A stretch of DNA of 64,000 nt from positions 1 to 64,000 of the forward strand of contig NZ_CP039692.1 of the NCBI RefSeq assembly GCF_005145045.1, in the 5' to 3' direction. This document shows, piece by piece, positions 25,470-34,888 of the stretch; position 1 is the first letter of the stretch; each line of letters opens with the position of its first letter. The DNA comes from Agrobacterium larrymoorei (GTDB taxonomy: Bacteria; Pseudomonadota; Alphaproteobacteria; Rhizobiales; Rhizobiaceae). Below the pieces are notes generated by a model. It worked only from the letters and a program-made list of their open reading frames with translations, had not been told where the DNA came from and made no database searches. A program made the position numbers and the translations under genes.

Positions 25470-26306
25470 TCAGAAACCAGCGGACCCAATGGGACGGAGA
25501 CGGCGCTTACCGACCAACAGCACGATCGAGGCCAAGTTGCGCGCACTCGGAACTGTAAATGACCTCTTCATGCGGACACCGTAGCGCTCTGCTTCGCCGT
25601 CGGGAAAGGCTACAACAGTGACCATGAAACCATCCTTTTTGAGGGTTTTAAAAGCGCGCTGAAATATCTCACCTCCCATTGTGTCGAGCACGACGTCAAC
25701 GTCGCATGCGGCGTCTTCAAAGGGTTCGGTCGTGTAGTCGATGAATTCGTCAGCGCCAAGAGCGCGGACGAACTCCTCGTTGCGACCCGAAGCGACAGCT
25801 ATGACGTACGCTCCCCTAGCTTTGGCAAACTGCACGGCAAGAGAACCGACCCCGCCCGAACTGTTGGTGATTAGAAGACGTTGTCCCGCAGAAAGTCCTG
25901 CTTCGTCGAACAGTGCCTGCCATGCTGTGGATCCCGCCAGGGGAAGAGCCGCTGCGTGGATGGCGTCGATATTGTCAGGCATTCGTACGACATTGATTGC
26001 TTTGGCAACCGCATATTCAGCGAAGGCACCCGTATGTACCATGCTTAAGATGGTCTCACCCAGCTGAAAATTGTCGACACCAGCGCCAAGCTTCTCGATC
26101 GTCCCGACAAGTTCCCCCCCAAGATGGATCGGCAGGGTCATTCCCATGCGCTGCCCCATGCCACCGCGAATTTTCCAGTCTACAGGGTTCACGCCCGCCG
26201 CAAGGACTCGCACCAGAATCTCGCCTTCATTCGGCTCTGGTCGATCCACCTCAGCGATTTCCACCACATCGCTCGAACCATACTCTCGGATAATAGCAGC
26301 TCTCAT
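25470..26306 (-). pseudogene. NADPH:quinone oxidoreductase-type gene, 3' end cut off by IS66
   Basis: From ATG 26306 (GGGAG site 7 bp upstream) the protein follows the zinc-free medium-chain dehydrogenase/quinone-reductase family: EILVRVLAAGVNPVDWKIRGG, LGGELVGTIEKLGAGVDNFQLGE, LLITNSSGGVGSLAVQFAKARGA (cofactor-binding loop) and VDVVLDTMGG. It reads naturally up to NLASIVLLVG and then enters the IS66 right end, with 13 IS-encoded residues before a stop. About 35-40 native C-terminal residues are missing, and I do not find them on the other side of the IS. The substrate-binding end is lost, so function is doubtful. Confidence 0.85.
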
Positions 26307-26393
26307 CGTTTTCTCCCAAATGTTGATCTGCTCTGTTATACAGGCGTATTTTCCCGATGTGATGCCAATCCACATCGAACACTGGCCATTCAT

Positions 26394-27158
26394 ATGCACC
26401 CGTCTTTCACCATCCATCGCATCAACAAGTCGAGCGGTTCAGCCCTGCCGTTACATTCCCATGATGAAGCGCAACTCACTTATGCTGCGTCGGGTATGAT
26501 CCAGCTCCATACAGGTGAAGGGGTCTGGCTTGTGCCTCCTCAACTTGCGGCGTGGATTCCGGCAGGCGTTCCGCATCGCCTTGATATCATGACGGACGCC
26601 GAACTTTGGATGGTGAATTGGCGACCAACTGCAATCGCAACATGGGCCCCTCCAAACTTTCCCGATAGGGCCTTTGCATCCAGACTGACGCCATTGCTTC
26701 GCTCCTTGCTTGCCGCGGCTATCGAAGACGACCCCGCGACGGTGAAAGCAGAGCTGATGGTGAGGCTGATACTTCTCGAGTTAAGCGCCGTGTCGGATGC
26801 GCCGACGTACCTCCCAATGCCTCAAAGCCCCGTGGCAAAGCGGGTCGCCGAGATCGCTCTTGGCGATCATCGTAATAGCATGGACTTGACCGAGTTAGCA
26901 TCACGCGCTGCGACCTCTGGTCGCACGATAAGCCGCCTGTTCCCGGCTGAGACAGGAATGACGCTCAAAGCCTGGAGGCAACGAGCGCGGATTGTTAGAA
27001 CGATGGAGCAACTCGCTCGAGGTAAGTCAGTTGCCGAGGTGGCGAGTGACGCAGGCTTCTCAAGCACTGCTGCGTTTTCCTTCGCGTTCAGGCAAGTGAC
27101 CGGAACAACACCCAGCGCATTCCTCTGCGGGCCTGAACATTACGAGCAGTTGGCGTGA
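26394..27158 (+). CDS. AraC-family regulator with N-terminal cupin
   Basis: The 254-residue protein has a cupin-like sensor in the first half (HSHDEAQLTYAASGMIQLHTGEGVWLVPPQLAAWIPAGVPHRLD) and two helix-turn-helix motifs in the last 100 residues (MDLTELASRAATSGRTISRLFPAETGMTLKAWRQRARI and GKSVAEVASDAGFSSTAAFSFAFRQVTGTTPSAF). This is the common one-component AraC type that senses a small molecule. It is divergent from the truncated oxidoreductase gene with 87 bp between the starts and presumably controlled it. I use ATG 26394, whose product matches the family N-terminus; longer in-frame starts exist. Confidence 0.85.
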   Translation: MHPSFTIHRINKSSGSALPLHSHDEAQLTYAASGMIQLHTGEGVWLVPPQLAAWIPAGVPHRLDIMTDAELWMVNWRPTAIATWAPPNFPDRAFASRLTPLLRSLLAAAIEDDPATVKAELMVRLILLELSAVSDAPTYLPMPQSPVAKRVAEIALGDHRNSMDLTELASRAATSGRTISRLFPAETGMTLKAWRQRARIVRTMEQLARGKSVAEVASDAGFSSTAAFSFAFRQVTGTTPSAFLCGPEHYEQLA

Positions 27159-27295
27159 GTGTTCTGTGTCTGATGGAGGCTCTTCTAGACTGACAGCCAT
27201 TCCTGGCCAAGGTAAGCCGCCGACCTGCAAGCGAAATGTCAGCGACCAAGAATGGCAGGGAATTCTGTCTTGAGGCGCAGCTACGAAATCTGACC

Positions 27296-28492
27296 TCAGG
27301 AACTCTCAGTATCGTAAACTGAAAGATCGGGAGCTTTTTGTTCGCCCGCAAGGAGCTTCGAAGCAATCTTATTCACACCCGGCTTGCTCGCCAAATTGAG
27401 AGCGCCATGAAGCAGGGTAATGCCCAGTTTGCTGTGCGGGTTCATCATTCGAGGAGCGATTTTGGGCACGCCTTGTCCTTTTTCGACCATTGGCCGCATG
27501 GCTCTTTCATAGGCTTCTAGAGCGGTAGGTGTATCAGAATGCCTGTGAAGCTCATTTGCGAGAACATAGGCACCGGTGACTGCAAGCGTTGCACCAATAC
27601 CGGCAATCGGTGTCGCGCACCATGCAGCGTCTCCCGTCAAAACAACGCGGCCTCTTGACCAGTTGGGCATTCTGACCTGACGAAGAACATCGAAATAGAA
27701 GTCCTCTGCCCGCTGCAATCCCTTAAGCACGCGATCAGCTTGCCATCCGGCGTCGCGGAAGCGCTCCCTCAGAAATGTCTTCTGTTTTTCCACGCTCCAT
27801 TCATGCTCGCCGCTCGGGGGCTGCTGTACGGAAAGCATACATCGGGTGGTCCCTACCATGTCAGGACGTAGAGAGATGCTTCGTCCCTCCGTCGTGTTGT
27901 ACCAACGCCACCGCTGATCATCTTCGGCTTCTCTTGGAATTGTGAAATATGCAATCGTCAAATCCATCCAGCGCGGATTGTTCTCGTCTAGAAAGATCAA
28001 ATCGCGGGTTGACGACCCAACACCCTCAGCGACAATGACTATATCGTATTCTTCTGTCGCTCCGCTCGAAAAGGTTACGATGACCGCTTTGTCTGTGTCA
28101 TCTATGCCCGCGACTGAGTCACCGAAACGAAACGTCGCTTTTTCGCGAGCAGAGTTATAGATTAGCCGCGCCAGGTCGCCTCGGAGGATTTCCATTTCAG
28201 CGGTTGGACCATCCTGATCGAGATCATCAGTGATGAACTCGGCGACAGTTTTACCCTCCTCGTCCACCCAGGCCGTACCGATCTCGCCGGTTCCGTGGTC
28301 GAGAGCCGTCTGTTCAAGATTCATCTTTTGAAGGACTTCACGGCCCACACCCCGGATATCGACGTTCTGCCCTCCATCTCGAAACTGCGGAGCCTTCTCG
28401 ACGACAGTGACATCGTAGGCGAAACGGCCAAGCCACCATGCTGTGGTATTTCCAGCGATGCTGGCACCGGTGATAAGAACGCGTGCGGCCAT
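27296..28492 (-). CDS. FAD-dependent monooxygenase (TetX/PHBH-like)
   Basis: The 398-residue protein starts with the FAD-binding GxGxxG-type motif in ARVLITGASIAGNTTAWWLGRFAYDVTVVEKAP. The internal EILRGDLARLIY, the EEYDIVIVAEGVGSSTRDLIF (the DG-like motif) and RGRVVLTGDAAWCATPIAGIGATLAVTGAYVLANEL (GD motif) blocks identify a class A flavoprotein monooxygenase. Such enzymes hydroxylate aromatic compounds or antibiotics; the substrate is unknown. It lies 57 bp behind a MarR gene on the same strand, and this pairing suggests control by an aromatic or drug-like ligand. Confidence 0.87.
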   Translation of the reverse strand: MAARVLITGASIAGNTTAWWLGRFAYDVTVVEKAPQFRDGGQNVDIRGVGREVLQKMNLEQTALDHGTGEIGTAWVDEEGKTVAEFITDDLDQDGPTAEMEILRGDLARLIYNSAREKATFRFGDSVAGIDDTDKAVIVTFSSGATEEYDIVIVAEGVGSSTRDLIFLDENNPRWMDLTIAYFTIPREAEDDQRWRWYNTTEGRSISLRPDMVGTTRCMLSVQQPPSGEHEWSVEKQKTFLRERFRDAGWQADRVLKGLQRAEDFYFDVLRQVRMPNWSRGRVVLTGDAAWCATPIAGIGATLAVTGAYVLANELHRHSDTPTALEAYERAMRPMVEKGQGVPKIAPRMMNPHSKLGITLLHGALNLASKPGVNKIASKLLAGEQKAPDLSVYDTESS

Positions 28493-28549
28493 AAACGATG
28501 ATCTCCCTTTCGCGAAAAGAACATCACTTCTGATATATTTGTTCCGGTC

Positions 28550-28999
28550 TTATCTCTCGAAATTTGCGATCAGACGCTGAAACAGGGTGATCATCAACTC
28601 TGATTCTATCCTCGAAAAGCCTTCCAAGCCCTGCCGATTGGTCTCGACCAACACGTCACGTCCGATGGCTGCGGCTTCGTTTCCCTTCCCAGTCAGCTCT
28701 ACCATAGCGGCCCGGCGGTCACTTTCCGAAGCGGTCCGGAAGATCAATCCCATCGCTTCGAGCTTATCGAGGAGAGCGACCATCGCAGGCTGCTTGATGG
28801 CAGATGAGCGCACGATGTCGCGCTGAAGCATCGGCCCTTTCCACGACAAAAGAAGAACGGGGCCAATCAGAGCCATGGACAAACCATGAGGGCGAAGAGC
28901 ATTGTCTACCAGCCTATTGAAAACCCTGGCCGTATGGTTTGCTAAGTATCCCGGTGCGACAGCTGCTTCTGGATGAATGTCTTCGTGTTGGTTCGGCAT
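28550..28999 (-). CDS. MarR-family transcriptional regulator
   Basis: The 149-residue protein has the winged helix-turn-helix of MarR proteins: GPMLQRDIVRSSAIKQPAMVALLDKLEAMGLIFRTASESDRRAAMVELTGKG, including the DRR wing and the following LT.KG segment. Flanking helices form the usual dimer interface. It precedes the FAD monooxygenase gene in the same direction by 57 bp and is its likely regulator. No palindrome was identified in the upstream 100 bp with confidence. Confidence 0.88.
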   Translation of the reverse strand: MPNQHEDIHPEAAVAPGYLANHTARVFNRLVDNALRPHGLSMALIGPVLLLSWKGPMLQRDIVRSSAIKQPAMVALLDKLEAMGLIFRTASESDRRAAMVELTGKGNEAAAIGRDVLVETNRQGLEGFSRIESELMITLFQRLIANFER

Positions 29000-29309
29000 G
29001 ACTTTTCCTACGCCACTCTAACATAGACTGCTAGCCTTAAACCGGGAAATGTAGACAGGACCCTAGAGCACCGTCATGCGCTTCACTCCGTGCACATCGG
29101 GTTCGGCTCGCGCGAGAAATTTGTACTCTTGATGGAACCGAACCGGGGTTGGCGCGTGGTCGCAATGCGAGATCATCGACGTTCTAAAGAGTTGAGGAGC
29201 GGCTGCACGTCCACTCCTTCTAGTTTTTTTTCAGAGCAGCCGCAGGCCTAAAACTCCGACGCACCATGGAGATGAAGCTGGCGATCAAAGAAACCTTTCG
29301 CTTTGCTTT
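29000..29309. other. No gene recognised
   Basis: About 310 bp between the MarR gene start and the end of the sugar-acid operon. It should carry the MarR promoter. No RNA gene or ORF recognised. Confidence 0.35.
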
Positions 29310-30449
29310 TTACGGATACGCAGTTGCGCCATCTGGCTTACAAGTCACCTTGCGCTCCCAGTAAACATAGTCATCCTTCTGGAGCAGCTTTTCGTCAATC
29401 TCGATGCCCCAGCCTGGACGATCCGGGCGAAGCTCCATATGCCCGTCCCTTGGCATGTAGGGATCGAGCGCCCACGGCGCATGTACATGCGGCTTGAACT
29501 CGAGCACCTGAAAATTGGGCTGCGCCGCACAGAAATGCACATTAACGGCGGTGGCCAGCGGTCCCATCGGATTGTGAGGAGCCACGGTGACGTAGTGCGC
29601 TTCTGCGATTGTCGCGATACGTCGCATTTCTGAGACGCCCCCAACGACGCAAATGTCAGGCTGGATGATGTCCGCGCCTTGATTAGAAAGGAGGTTAAGA
29701 AATTCGAAGCGATTATAGAGCGACTCGCCTGTGGCCAGCGGCACGTTTACCTTGGACTTCAATTCCTTCCATGCCGGTATATGCTCCGGACGGATCGGTT
29801 CTTCGTAGAAAAGTGGATCGTTCGGCGCTATGGCGGCAGCAAGCTGAACAGCCTTGTAGGGCTCAAAAATTTTGGCATGCGCATCGAAAGCAAATTCGAA
29901 ATGCGAGGGCGTGATCTCACGAATGCGACTGAACCAGTCTCCCGTTTCCTTTACGAGCTCTCCCCATCGGCCTGAATGAAGGTCGCGGCGGTAGGGGCTG
30001 AGTTTGAAGGCCGTGTAGCCATAGTCTTCGTTAAGCTGGAGCGTCTGCTCAAGCACTTGCTCAGGGTCGGGCGCGGTATAGACGCCGCAATAAATGCGGA
30101 CGCGGTCGCGAACGCTACCGCCGAGCAGCATGTAGACCGGGAGCCCTGCAGCCTTGCCAGCAATATCCCACAAAGCGTGATCGATTGCGGAAATCGCGGC
30201 AAGACCGAGCGCTCCGGGAGGAAAGCGGCATTGCTGGTTCAGCTTTAGAACGAGATATTCAACGCGCCGTGGATCTTCGTTTTCGATCTGGTGGAAAAGG
30301 TAATCGAGCAGTGGAGGCAGCGCCCAGTCGGGACCGTGGTTGTAGCACTCGCCCCAACCCGAAATGCCTTCGCTTGTTTCTATTTTGAGAAGCAGGCGCG
30401 GACGATCGTCCACTCGCTGCATGTAAGTTTTGATACCGGTAATATACAC
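29310..30449 (-). CDS. Enolase-superfamily sugar-acid dehydratase (galactonate dehydratase-like)
   Basis: The 379-residue protein belongs to the mandelate racemase/muconate lactonising superfamily. FKLSPYRR carries the Lys of the first catalytic strand. The three metal-ligand acids appear in FAFDAHAK (Asp, with the His two on, as in galactonate dehydratase), FYEEPIRPEH (Glu) and LATGESLYNRFEF (Glu). APHNPMGPLA carries the catalytic His, as in DgoD-type dehydratases. I infer removal of water from an aldonic acid to a 2-keto-3-deoxy acid. The GTG 30449 start has a GGAG site; it lies 13 bp after the lyase gene. Confidence 0.82.
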   Translation of the reverse strand: MYITGIKTYMQRVDDRPRLLLKIETSEGISGWGECYNHGPDWALPPLLDYLFHQIENEDPRRVEYLVLKLNQQCRFPPGALGLAAISAIDHALWDIAGKAAGLPVYMLLGGSVRDRVRIYCGVYTAPDPEQVLEQTLQLNEDYGYTAFKLSPYRRDLHSGRWGELVKETGDWFSRIREITPSHFEFAFDAHAKIFEPYKAVQLAAAIAPNDPLFYEEPIRPEHIPAWKELKSKVNVPLATGESLYNRFEFLNLLSNQGADIIQPDICVVGGVSEMRRIATIAEAHYVTVAPHNPMGPLATAVNVHFCAAQPNFQVLEFKPHVHAPWALDPYMPRDGHMELRPDRPGWGIEIDEKLLQKDDYVYWERKVTCKPDGATAYP

Positions 30450-30462
30450 GCTTCTTCTCCAA

Positions 30463-31383
30463 TCAGGCCGCCAGGGCCTCAGCCTTGACGCGATCAACGA
30501 TTGCTCGAAGCGCCTGACGCTCCTCACCATTCAGCGACACAACACCTGGTAGGCGCACGGGGCCCACATCGCTGCCAAGCATCCCAAGAGCTTCCTTGAC
30601 GACCGTAACATTGGCGCCGTTGTTATATTTCGTACGCAGTGCCTCAAACCCTGCAATCGCATCGATCAACGCTCGTGCACCGCCGAAATCGCCGTTTTCC
30701 AAAGCGCGATGAATGGCGTGAGAGCGCTCCGGGAAGACGTTTACGAGACCTGAGGTAAATCCGCGCGCACCCATGGCGTAGAAGGCGGGCGCCCAGCCTT
30801 CAGCCAGACCACAAACCCAGATCGCTGGCGCATCCAGTGTAGAACGAATAACCTCCGACAAAAGCATCAGGTTGGGTGAGGCGAATTTAATACCCGCAAT
30901 GTTGGGATGGAGGGCAAGTCTGCGAAAATCGGCGACAGAAAACGCATCGCTACGCACATATGCGATAACAGGGACGGTTGAAAAATCGGCGAGTTCAAGG
31001 AAGTAGCCGGCTTGGTATGACGGCCCTGCGAAAGGATCCATCGGGTGGTGGCCCATGATCGCATCGGCACCCGCGGCAATCGCGTCTTTCGCCAGCGCCT
31101 TCGCCTCCGTCAGCGACCGCCCGACAGCTGCACTGACGAGTGAGTTTCCAGCGGCAGCCTCAATGGTGACTGCGTGGACTTTACGCACTTCATCCATGGT
31201 AAGGGTGAAGAACTCGCCGGTATTGCCCGCCGCCATCAGATTATGCACCTTGGCACTCGCGAGTGCCTTGATGAGATTCGTCAATTTCGTGGTATCGACC
31301 GAGCCGTCATGCTCATATGGTGTCACCGGCACACCAGAAATCCCGGTCAGCGCGTTTCTCACGGTCTGGAGTTTGTCACTCAC
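30463..31383 (-). CDS. DHDPS/N-acetylneuraminate-lyase-family aldolase
   Basis: The 306-residue protein shows the DHDPS-family pattern: GISGVPVTPYEHDGSVDTTKL, NLMAAGNTGEFFTLTMDE (the Thr-Gly-Glu segment), AAVGRSLTEA, and IAGIKFASPN with the Schiff-base Lys. The usual catalytic Tyr segment reads VIAYVRSD. Paired with a sugar-acid dehydratase, it most probably cleaves or dehydrates a 2-keto-3-deoxy sugar acid rather than making lysine precursors. GTG 31383 overlaps the ribosome-site region at the end of the GntR gene (stop at 31385-31387). Members of this family work as tetramers in the cytosol. Confidence 0.82.
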   Translation of the reverse strand: MSDKLQTVRNALTGISGVPVTPYEHDGSVDTTKLTNLIKALASAKVHNLMAAGNTGEFFTLTMDEVRKVHAVTIEAAAGNSLVSAAVGRSLTEAKALAKDAIAAGADAIMGHHPMDPFAGPSYQAGYFLELADFSTVPVIAYVRSDAFSVADFRRLALHPNIAGIKFASPNLMLLSEVIRSTLDAPAIWVCGLAEGWAPAFYAMGARGFTSGLVNVFPERSHAIHRALENGDFGGARALIDAIAGFEALRTKYNNGANVTVVKEALGMLGSDVGPVRLPGVVSLNGEERQALRAIVDRVKAEALAA

Positions 31384-31384
31384 G

Positions 31385-32095
31385 TCAGATTTCTCCCTCT
31401 TTCTTGAAAATAATGCTGAGATACGTGTCGCCCGAACGAACGACGTGGTCGCGCATTGTGCGCTCTGCCCTGTCGGCATCGCCTGCTACAATTGCCTCTG
31501 CGATCGCCACATGCTCATCAAGCGCCTTCTGTCGTTCATTCGGATCTAGATGGATGACCCGGCGAATGCTGGCATCGTAGAACTGTTGGCGCTCAATCAG
31601 TTTAGCGAGATAACCGCATTGCGACGCCCGATGAATATGATCATGAAAGCTTTCATTGAGAGCGATCAACCCGTCGGCGTCTCCTGATGCAGTCGCCTCC
31701 CTCATGCGGTTGGCTATCGCCTGAATCTCCACCCTGCCCTTTTCGTCTACGCGCTTGGCAGCCAGATGCGCGATCATCGATTCCAGTGCGGCACGCGCCA
31801 GAATCATTTCCTCCGCCCAGGAACTGCTGAACTTTACGACGACACCTCTGCGTGGAAGGGCTTCAACGAGACCTTCGGTTTCCAACTGACGCAATGCCTC
31901 CTTGATCGGGGTCGTACTAACTCCGAACTGCTCCGCGAGATTGCGTTCATTGATCTTCTGTCCCGTCGCAAATCGACCGGAAATGATCGCGCTGCGCATT
32001 GCACGGTGGACGTGATCGCGCACCGTGACCTGGAAACCGGCGTCGATCTTCTCAAAGTCGGCCTTGGTTGTAGGAGACTGGTTATCAAAAGCCAT
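31385..32095 (-). CDS. GntR-family (FadR subfamily) regulator
   Basis: The 236-residue protein has the GntR winged helix in residues about 25-90 (VHRAMRSAIISGRFATGQKINERNLAEQFGVSTTPIKEALRQLETEGLVEALPRRGVVV) and a C-terminal helical FCD domain with metal-binding His residues (LNESFHDHIHRAS, MRDHVVRSGDTYL). It is the first gene of the catabolic operon and divergent from the ABC importer. Two palindromes at 32137-32146 and 32162-32171 lie between the two units and are candidate operators, so it probably senses the transported sugar acid or its breakdown product. Confidence 0.88.
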   Translation of the reverse strand: MAFDNQSPTTKADFEKIDAGFQVTVRDHVHRAMRSAIISGRFATGQKINERNLAEQFGVSTTPIKEALRQLETEGLVEALPRRGVVVKFSSSWAEEMILARAALESMIAHLAAKRVDEKGRVEIQAIANRMREATASGDADGLIALNESFHDHIHRASQCGYLAKLIERQQFYDASIRRVIHLDPNERQKALDEHVAIAEAIVAGDADRAERTMRDHVVRSGDTYLSIIFKKEGEI

Positions 32096-32136
32096 TTTCC
32101 GAAAATCCGTTGACGAGGATCGATTTGTGTGAAACT

Positions 32137-32171
32137 TGATATATCAGATTTGAAATCCATGTCGATATCGA
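32137..32171. promoter_or_regulatory. Two palindromes between the GntR gene and the ABC operon
   Basis: TGATATATCA (32137-32146) and TCGATATCGA (32162-32171) are perfect 10-bp palindromes whose centres are 25 bp apart, in the 117-bp gap between divergent operons. They are candidate GntR operators; binding is inference. Confidence 0.5.
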
Positions 32172-32212
32172 AAATTCGATTTGGTGAGGTTGAGGAGCCT
32201 TGGGAGGCTGAT

Positions 32213-33802
32213 ATGAAGACGCTCACACGCGCATATTTAACATGCGCAATCGCCACTGCGGCATTAAATCCCCTTCAGGCCGCTACTCCGAAAGATGAGT
32301 TGGTGATTGCCATCTCGATGACGAGTATGCGCGGCTTGGACCCGCATGAAATCAATCAGCTGGAAGCTGCCGAAGTTGTTGCGAATTTGTACGATCGTCT
32401 GATCGCGCTGCCTGCGGACAACATCACGGATCCCCAGCCATCGCTGGCCGAGAGTTGGACGATTTCTGGCGATGGAAGGACTTTTACGTTCAAGATACGT
32501 GACGGCGCGCGTTTCCATTCCGGCAATCCGGTCACGGCGCGGGATGTGGAATGGTCGCTACACAGGCTGGTTAAGCTCGGACTGGCGCCGTCTACGGATT
32601 TGCGTCAGTGGGGCTTTACTGCGAAGAACGTCGATCAGCTCATTCGGGCAACCGATGACTGGACACTCGTTCTGGAAACACCAGAGGTCTGGAACTCGAA
32701 CCTCATACTCTATTCACTGGCCAGCTTTTCCACCTCGATCGTCGACAGCAAATTCCTTGCCAGCAAAGAGAAGAATGGTGACTGGGCCCGCAACTATCTC
32801 CAGACTGCAGATGCTGGCTCCGGACCCTTCGCGCTCATCACTTGGCGCTCTAACCAGCTCCTGATCGCTGATGCGTTCAAGGATTACTGGAAAGGAGTAC
32901 CCGCCATGAAACGCGTGTATCTGGGCCACGTACCGGAATCGTCTGCGCAACGTCTGCAGATCGATGCAGGGGATGTCGACGTCGCCACTCGCCTCTCATC
33001 AACGGACCTTGCCGGTCTTGAACGGGATGGCAAAGTTACAGTGCAAAAGGTTCCGGGTTTCGGTTTCTATTACCTCGCCCTGAACCAGAAGGACGAGATC
33101 CTTTCGAACCCGAAAGTGCGAGAGGCGTTTCGATACCTCATCGACTATGACGGTCTCGCCGGTTCGGTGATGAAATATTACGGCATTAAGCAGCAGACCA
33201 TTATTCCGGCAGGCCTGCCGGGTGCCTCCACGGAAATGCCCTATAAGCTGGACATCGACAAGGCGAAGCAGTTGCTTGCGGAAGCGGGGTATCCAGACGG
33301 GTTCTCAAAGGTCTATTTTGCGCAGCCCGGCACACCGGAATCTGAAGTCGGCATCTCACTGCAAAACAGCGCCGCAAAGGCAGGCGTCAAGCTCGATCTG
33401 CAAATCGGCGACCAGATCGGAAAGTTTCGATCCCGACAATTTCAATTGTTCTCGTCGCGAACGGGCGAGCGCCTCCCCGATCCCCATGCCGTCCTTCAAT
33501 CCTATGCAACGAATGCCAACAACGCTGACGACGCCAAACTGGCAGGACTGGTCGCATGGCGCTCTGCCTGGGACGTGCCCAAAGACATTCAGGACATGGT
33601 CAAGGCGGCAGCGCACGAGACCAACCAGAACAAACGCGAAGAGCTATATACGCGGATCAACGAGGCCTATCTCCGATCTTCGCCGGCGCTCGTCACATCA
33701 TTCCAACGCACCGACCCGAAAGCCGTTCGCAACGAGGTGAAAGGCTACGTCGGGCATCCGACATGGCTCACCCGGTGGGATACCGTGACCAAGGGCGAGT
33801 GA
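32213..33802 (+). CDS. ABC importer substrate-binding protein, family 5
   Basis: The 529-residue protein begins with a signal peptide (LTRAYLTCAIATAALNPLQA) and follows the oligopeptide/dipeptide-binding fold: DELVIAISMTSMRGLDPHE, AESWTISGDGRTFTFKIRDGARFHSGNPVTARDVEWSLHRL, PKVREAFRYLIDY and KAKQLLAEAGYPDG. Family 5 proteins capture peptides, but also glycosides, opines and other sugar conjugates. The neighbours suggest a sugar-acid-containing ligand. ATG 32213 follows GGGAGG. It leads a five-gene plus-strand operon. Confidence 0.9.
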   Translation: MKTLTRAYLTCAIATAALNPLQAATPKDELVIAISMTSMRGLDPHEINQLEAAEVVANLYDRLIALPADNITDPQPSLAESWTISGDGRTFTFKIRDGARFHSGNPVTARDVEWSLHRLVKLGLAPSTDLRQWGFTAKNVDQLIRATDDWTLVLETPEVWNSNLILYSLASFSTSIVDSKFLASKEKNGDWARNYLQTADAGSGPFALITWRSNQLLIADAFKDYWKGVPAMKRVYLGHVPESSAQRLQIDAGDVDVATRLSSTDLAGLERDGKVTVQKVPGFGFYYLALNQKDEILSNPKVREAFRYLIDYDGLAGSVMKYYGIKQQTIIPAGLPGASTEMPYKLDIDKAKQLLAEAGYPDGFSKVYFAQPGTPESEVGISLQNSAAKAGVKLDLQIGDQIGKFRSRQFQLFSSRTGERLPDPHAVLQSYATNANNADDAKLAGLVAWRSAWDVPKDIQDMVKAAAHETNQNKREELYTRINEAYLRSSPALVTSFQRTDPKAVRNEVKGYVGHPTWLTRWDTVTKGE

Positions 33803-33826
33803 CGATATAACTTCAAGGACAGTGGT

Positions 33827-34888
33827 ATGAGCATTACCCAGACCTCCGATGCCCAGCCGATCCGGAAATCCCGGTTCCCAAAGGCTGCAGGCAAGATCGC
33901 GACATCTTTCGTCGTCATCCTGACGACACTCCTCGGCCTGATGATGATCACCTTCACAGTCGGCCGGATGGTCCCGGCTGACCCTGTAATCGCCGTCATC
34001 GGCGACCAAGCCGATCAGGCGACCTATGACCGTGTCTATAAGGAAATGGGTCTGGACAGGCCCATCTATGTGCAGTTCGGTCACTATTTAAGTGATGTGG
34101 TGCAACTGGATTTTGGCCAGTCGATCATCACCAAGCAGGACGTGTCGAAGGACCTCGCGCGGGTATTCCCCGCGACCATCGAACTGGCGACATTGGCTAT
34201 AATCTTCGGTGCCGGTCTCGGTATCCCACTAGGCGTCATCGCGGCGGTGCGCAAGGGGACATGGGTGGATCACCTTGCCCGCGTCGTCGGTCTGTTGGGT
34301 TATTCCACTCCGATCTTCTGGCTGGGTACCATCGTCATCCTCGTCTTCTACGCCTATCTCGGAGCAATTCCGCCGGGCGGGCGTATTTATCTGTACGACG
34401 AAGGAATAGTGCAGGCTCGAACCAACTTCATCCTGATCGATTCTGCGCTGGGCGGTCACTGGGGCGTATTCTGGAGCGCACTCCACCATATCATCGCCCC
34501 GGCAATCATTCTTGGCTATGCTTCTATGGCCTATATCAGCCGTATGACGCGTAGCTTCATGCTCGAGCAGCTTCGTCAGGAATATATATTGACGGCGCGG
34601 GCCAAAGGCCTCGGGCAAAGACCCATTGTCTGGCGACACGCCTTTCGCAATATCCGCGTTCAGTTGCTGACAATCATCGCACTTGCCTATTGCGGCCTCC
34701 TTGACGGCACCGTGCTGATCGAAACCGTTTTCGCGTGGCCGGGGCTCGGATCTTATCTCACATCGGCGCTCTTCTTCGCTGATATGAACGCCGTGCTCGG
34801 CAGTGTGCTGCTGATCGGCATCATCTCGATTGCCATCAACCTGCTCTCCGACATCGTCTACCGCTTTATCGATCCGAGGACCCGCTAA
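33827..34888 (+). CDS. ABC importer permease, DppB type
   Basis: The 353-residue protein has six membrane helices and the N-terminal periplasmic part of DppB/OppB permeases: TLLGLMMITFTVGRMVPADPV, LDRPIYVQFGHYLSDVVQLDFGQSI, and the EAA-type cytosolic loop in EYILTARAKGLGQRPIVWRHAFRNI, which contacts the ATPases. FAWPGLGSYLTSALFFADMNAVLG is the usual C-terminal block. It starts 24 bp after the binding-protein gene and ends at a TAATG overlap with the next permease. Confidence 0.92.
   Translation: MSITQTSDAQPIRKSRFPKAAGKIATSFVVILTTLLGLMMITFTVGRMVPADPVIAVIGDQADQATYDRVYKEMGLDRPIYVQFGHYLSDVVQLDFGQSIITKQDVSKDLARVFPATIELATLAIIFGAGLGIPLGVIAAVRKGTWVDHLARVVGLLGYSTPIFWLGTIVILVFYAYLGAIPPGGRIYLYDEGIVQARTNFILIDSALGGHWGVFWSALHHIIAPAIILGYASMAYISRMTRSFMLEQLRQEYILTARAKGLGQRPIVWRHAFRNIRVQLLTIIALAYCGLLDGTVLIETVFAWPGLGSYLTSALFFADMNAVLGSVLLIGIISIAINLLSDIVYRFIDPRTR

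Larger units (their letters stand above)
22790..25510 (-). mobile_element. Complete IS66-family insertion sequence
   Basis: The 2,721-bp element has imperfect terminal inverted repeats at 22790-22812 and 25486-25510; the outer ends read GTATGCGCC and, on the other strand, GTAAGCGCC, the usual IS66 terminus. It encodes tnpA, tnpB and tnpC in the standard order on the minus strand, all full length. The bases outside the ends (TCTGAATG left, CGACCAAC right) do not form the 8-bp target duplication expected of IS66, so the flanks were probably rearranged after insertion. The right end lies inside a quinone-oxidoreductase gene. Confidence 0.92.
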
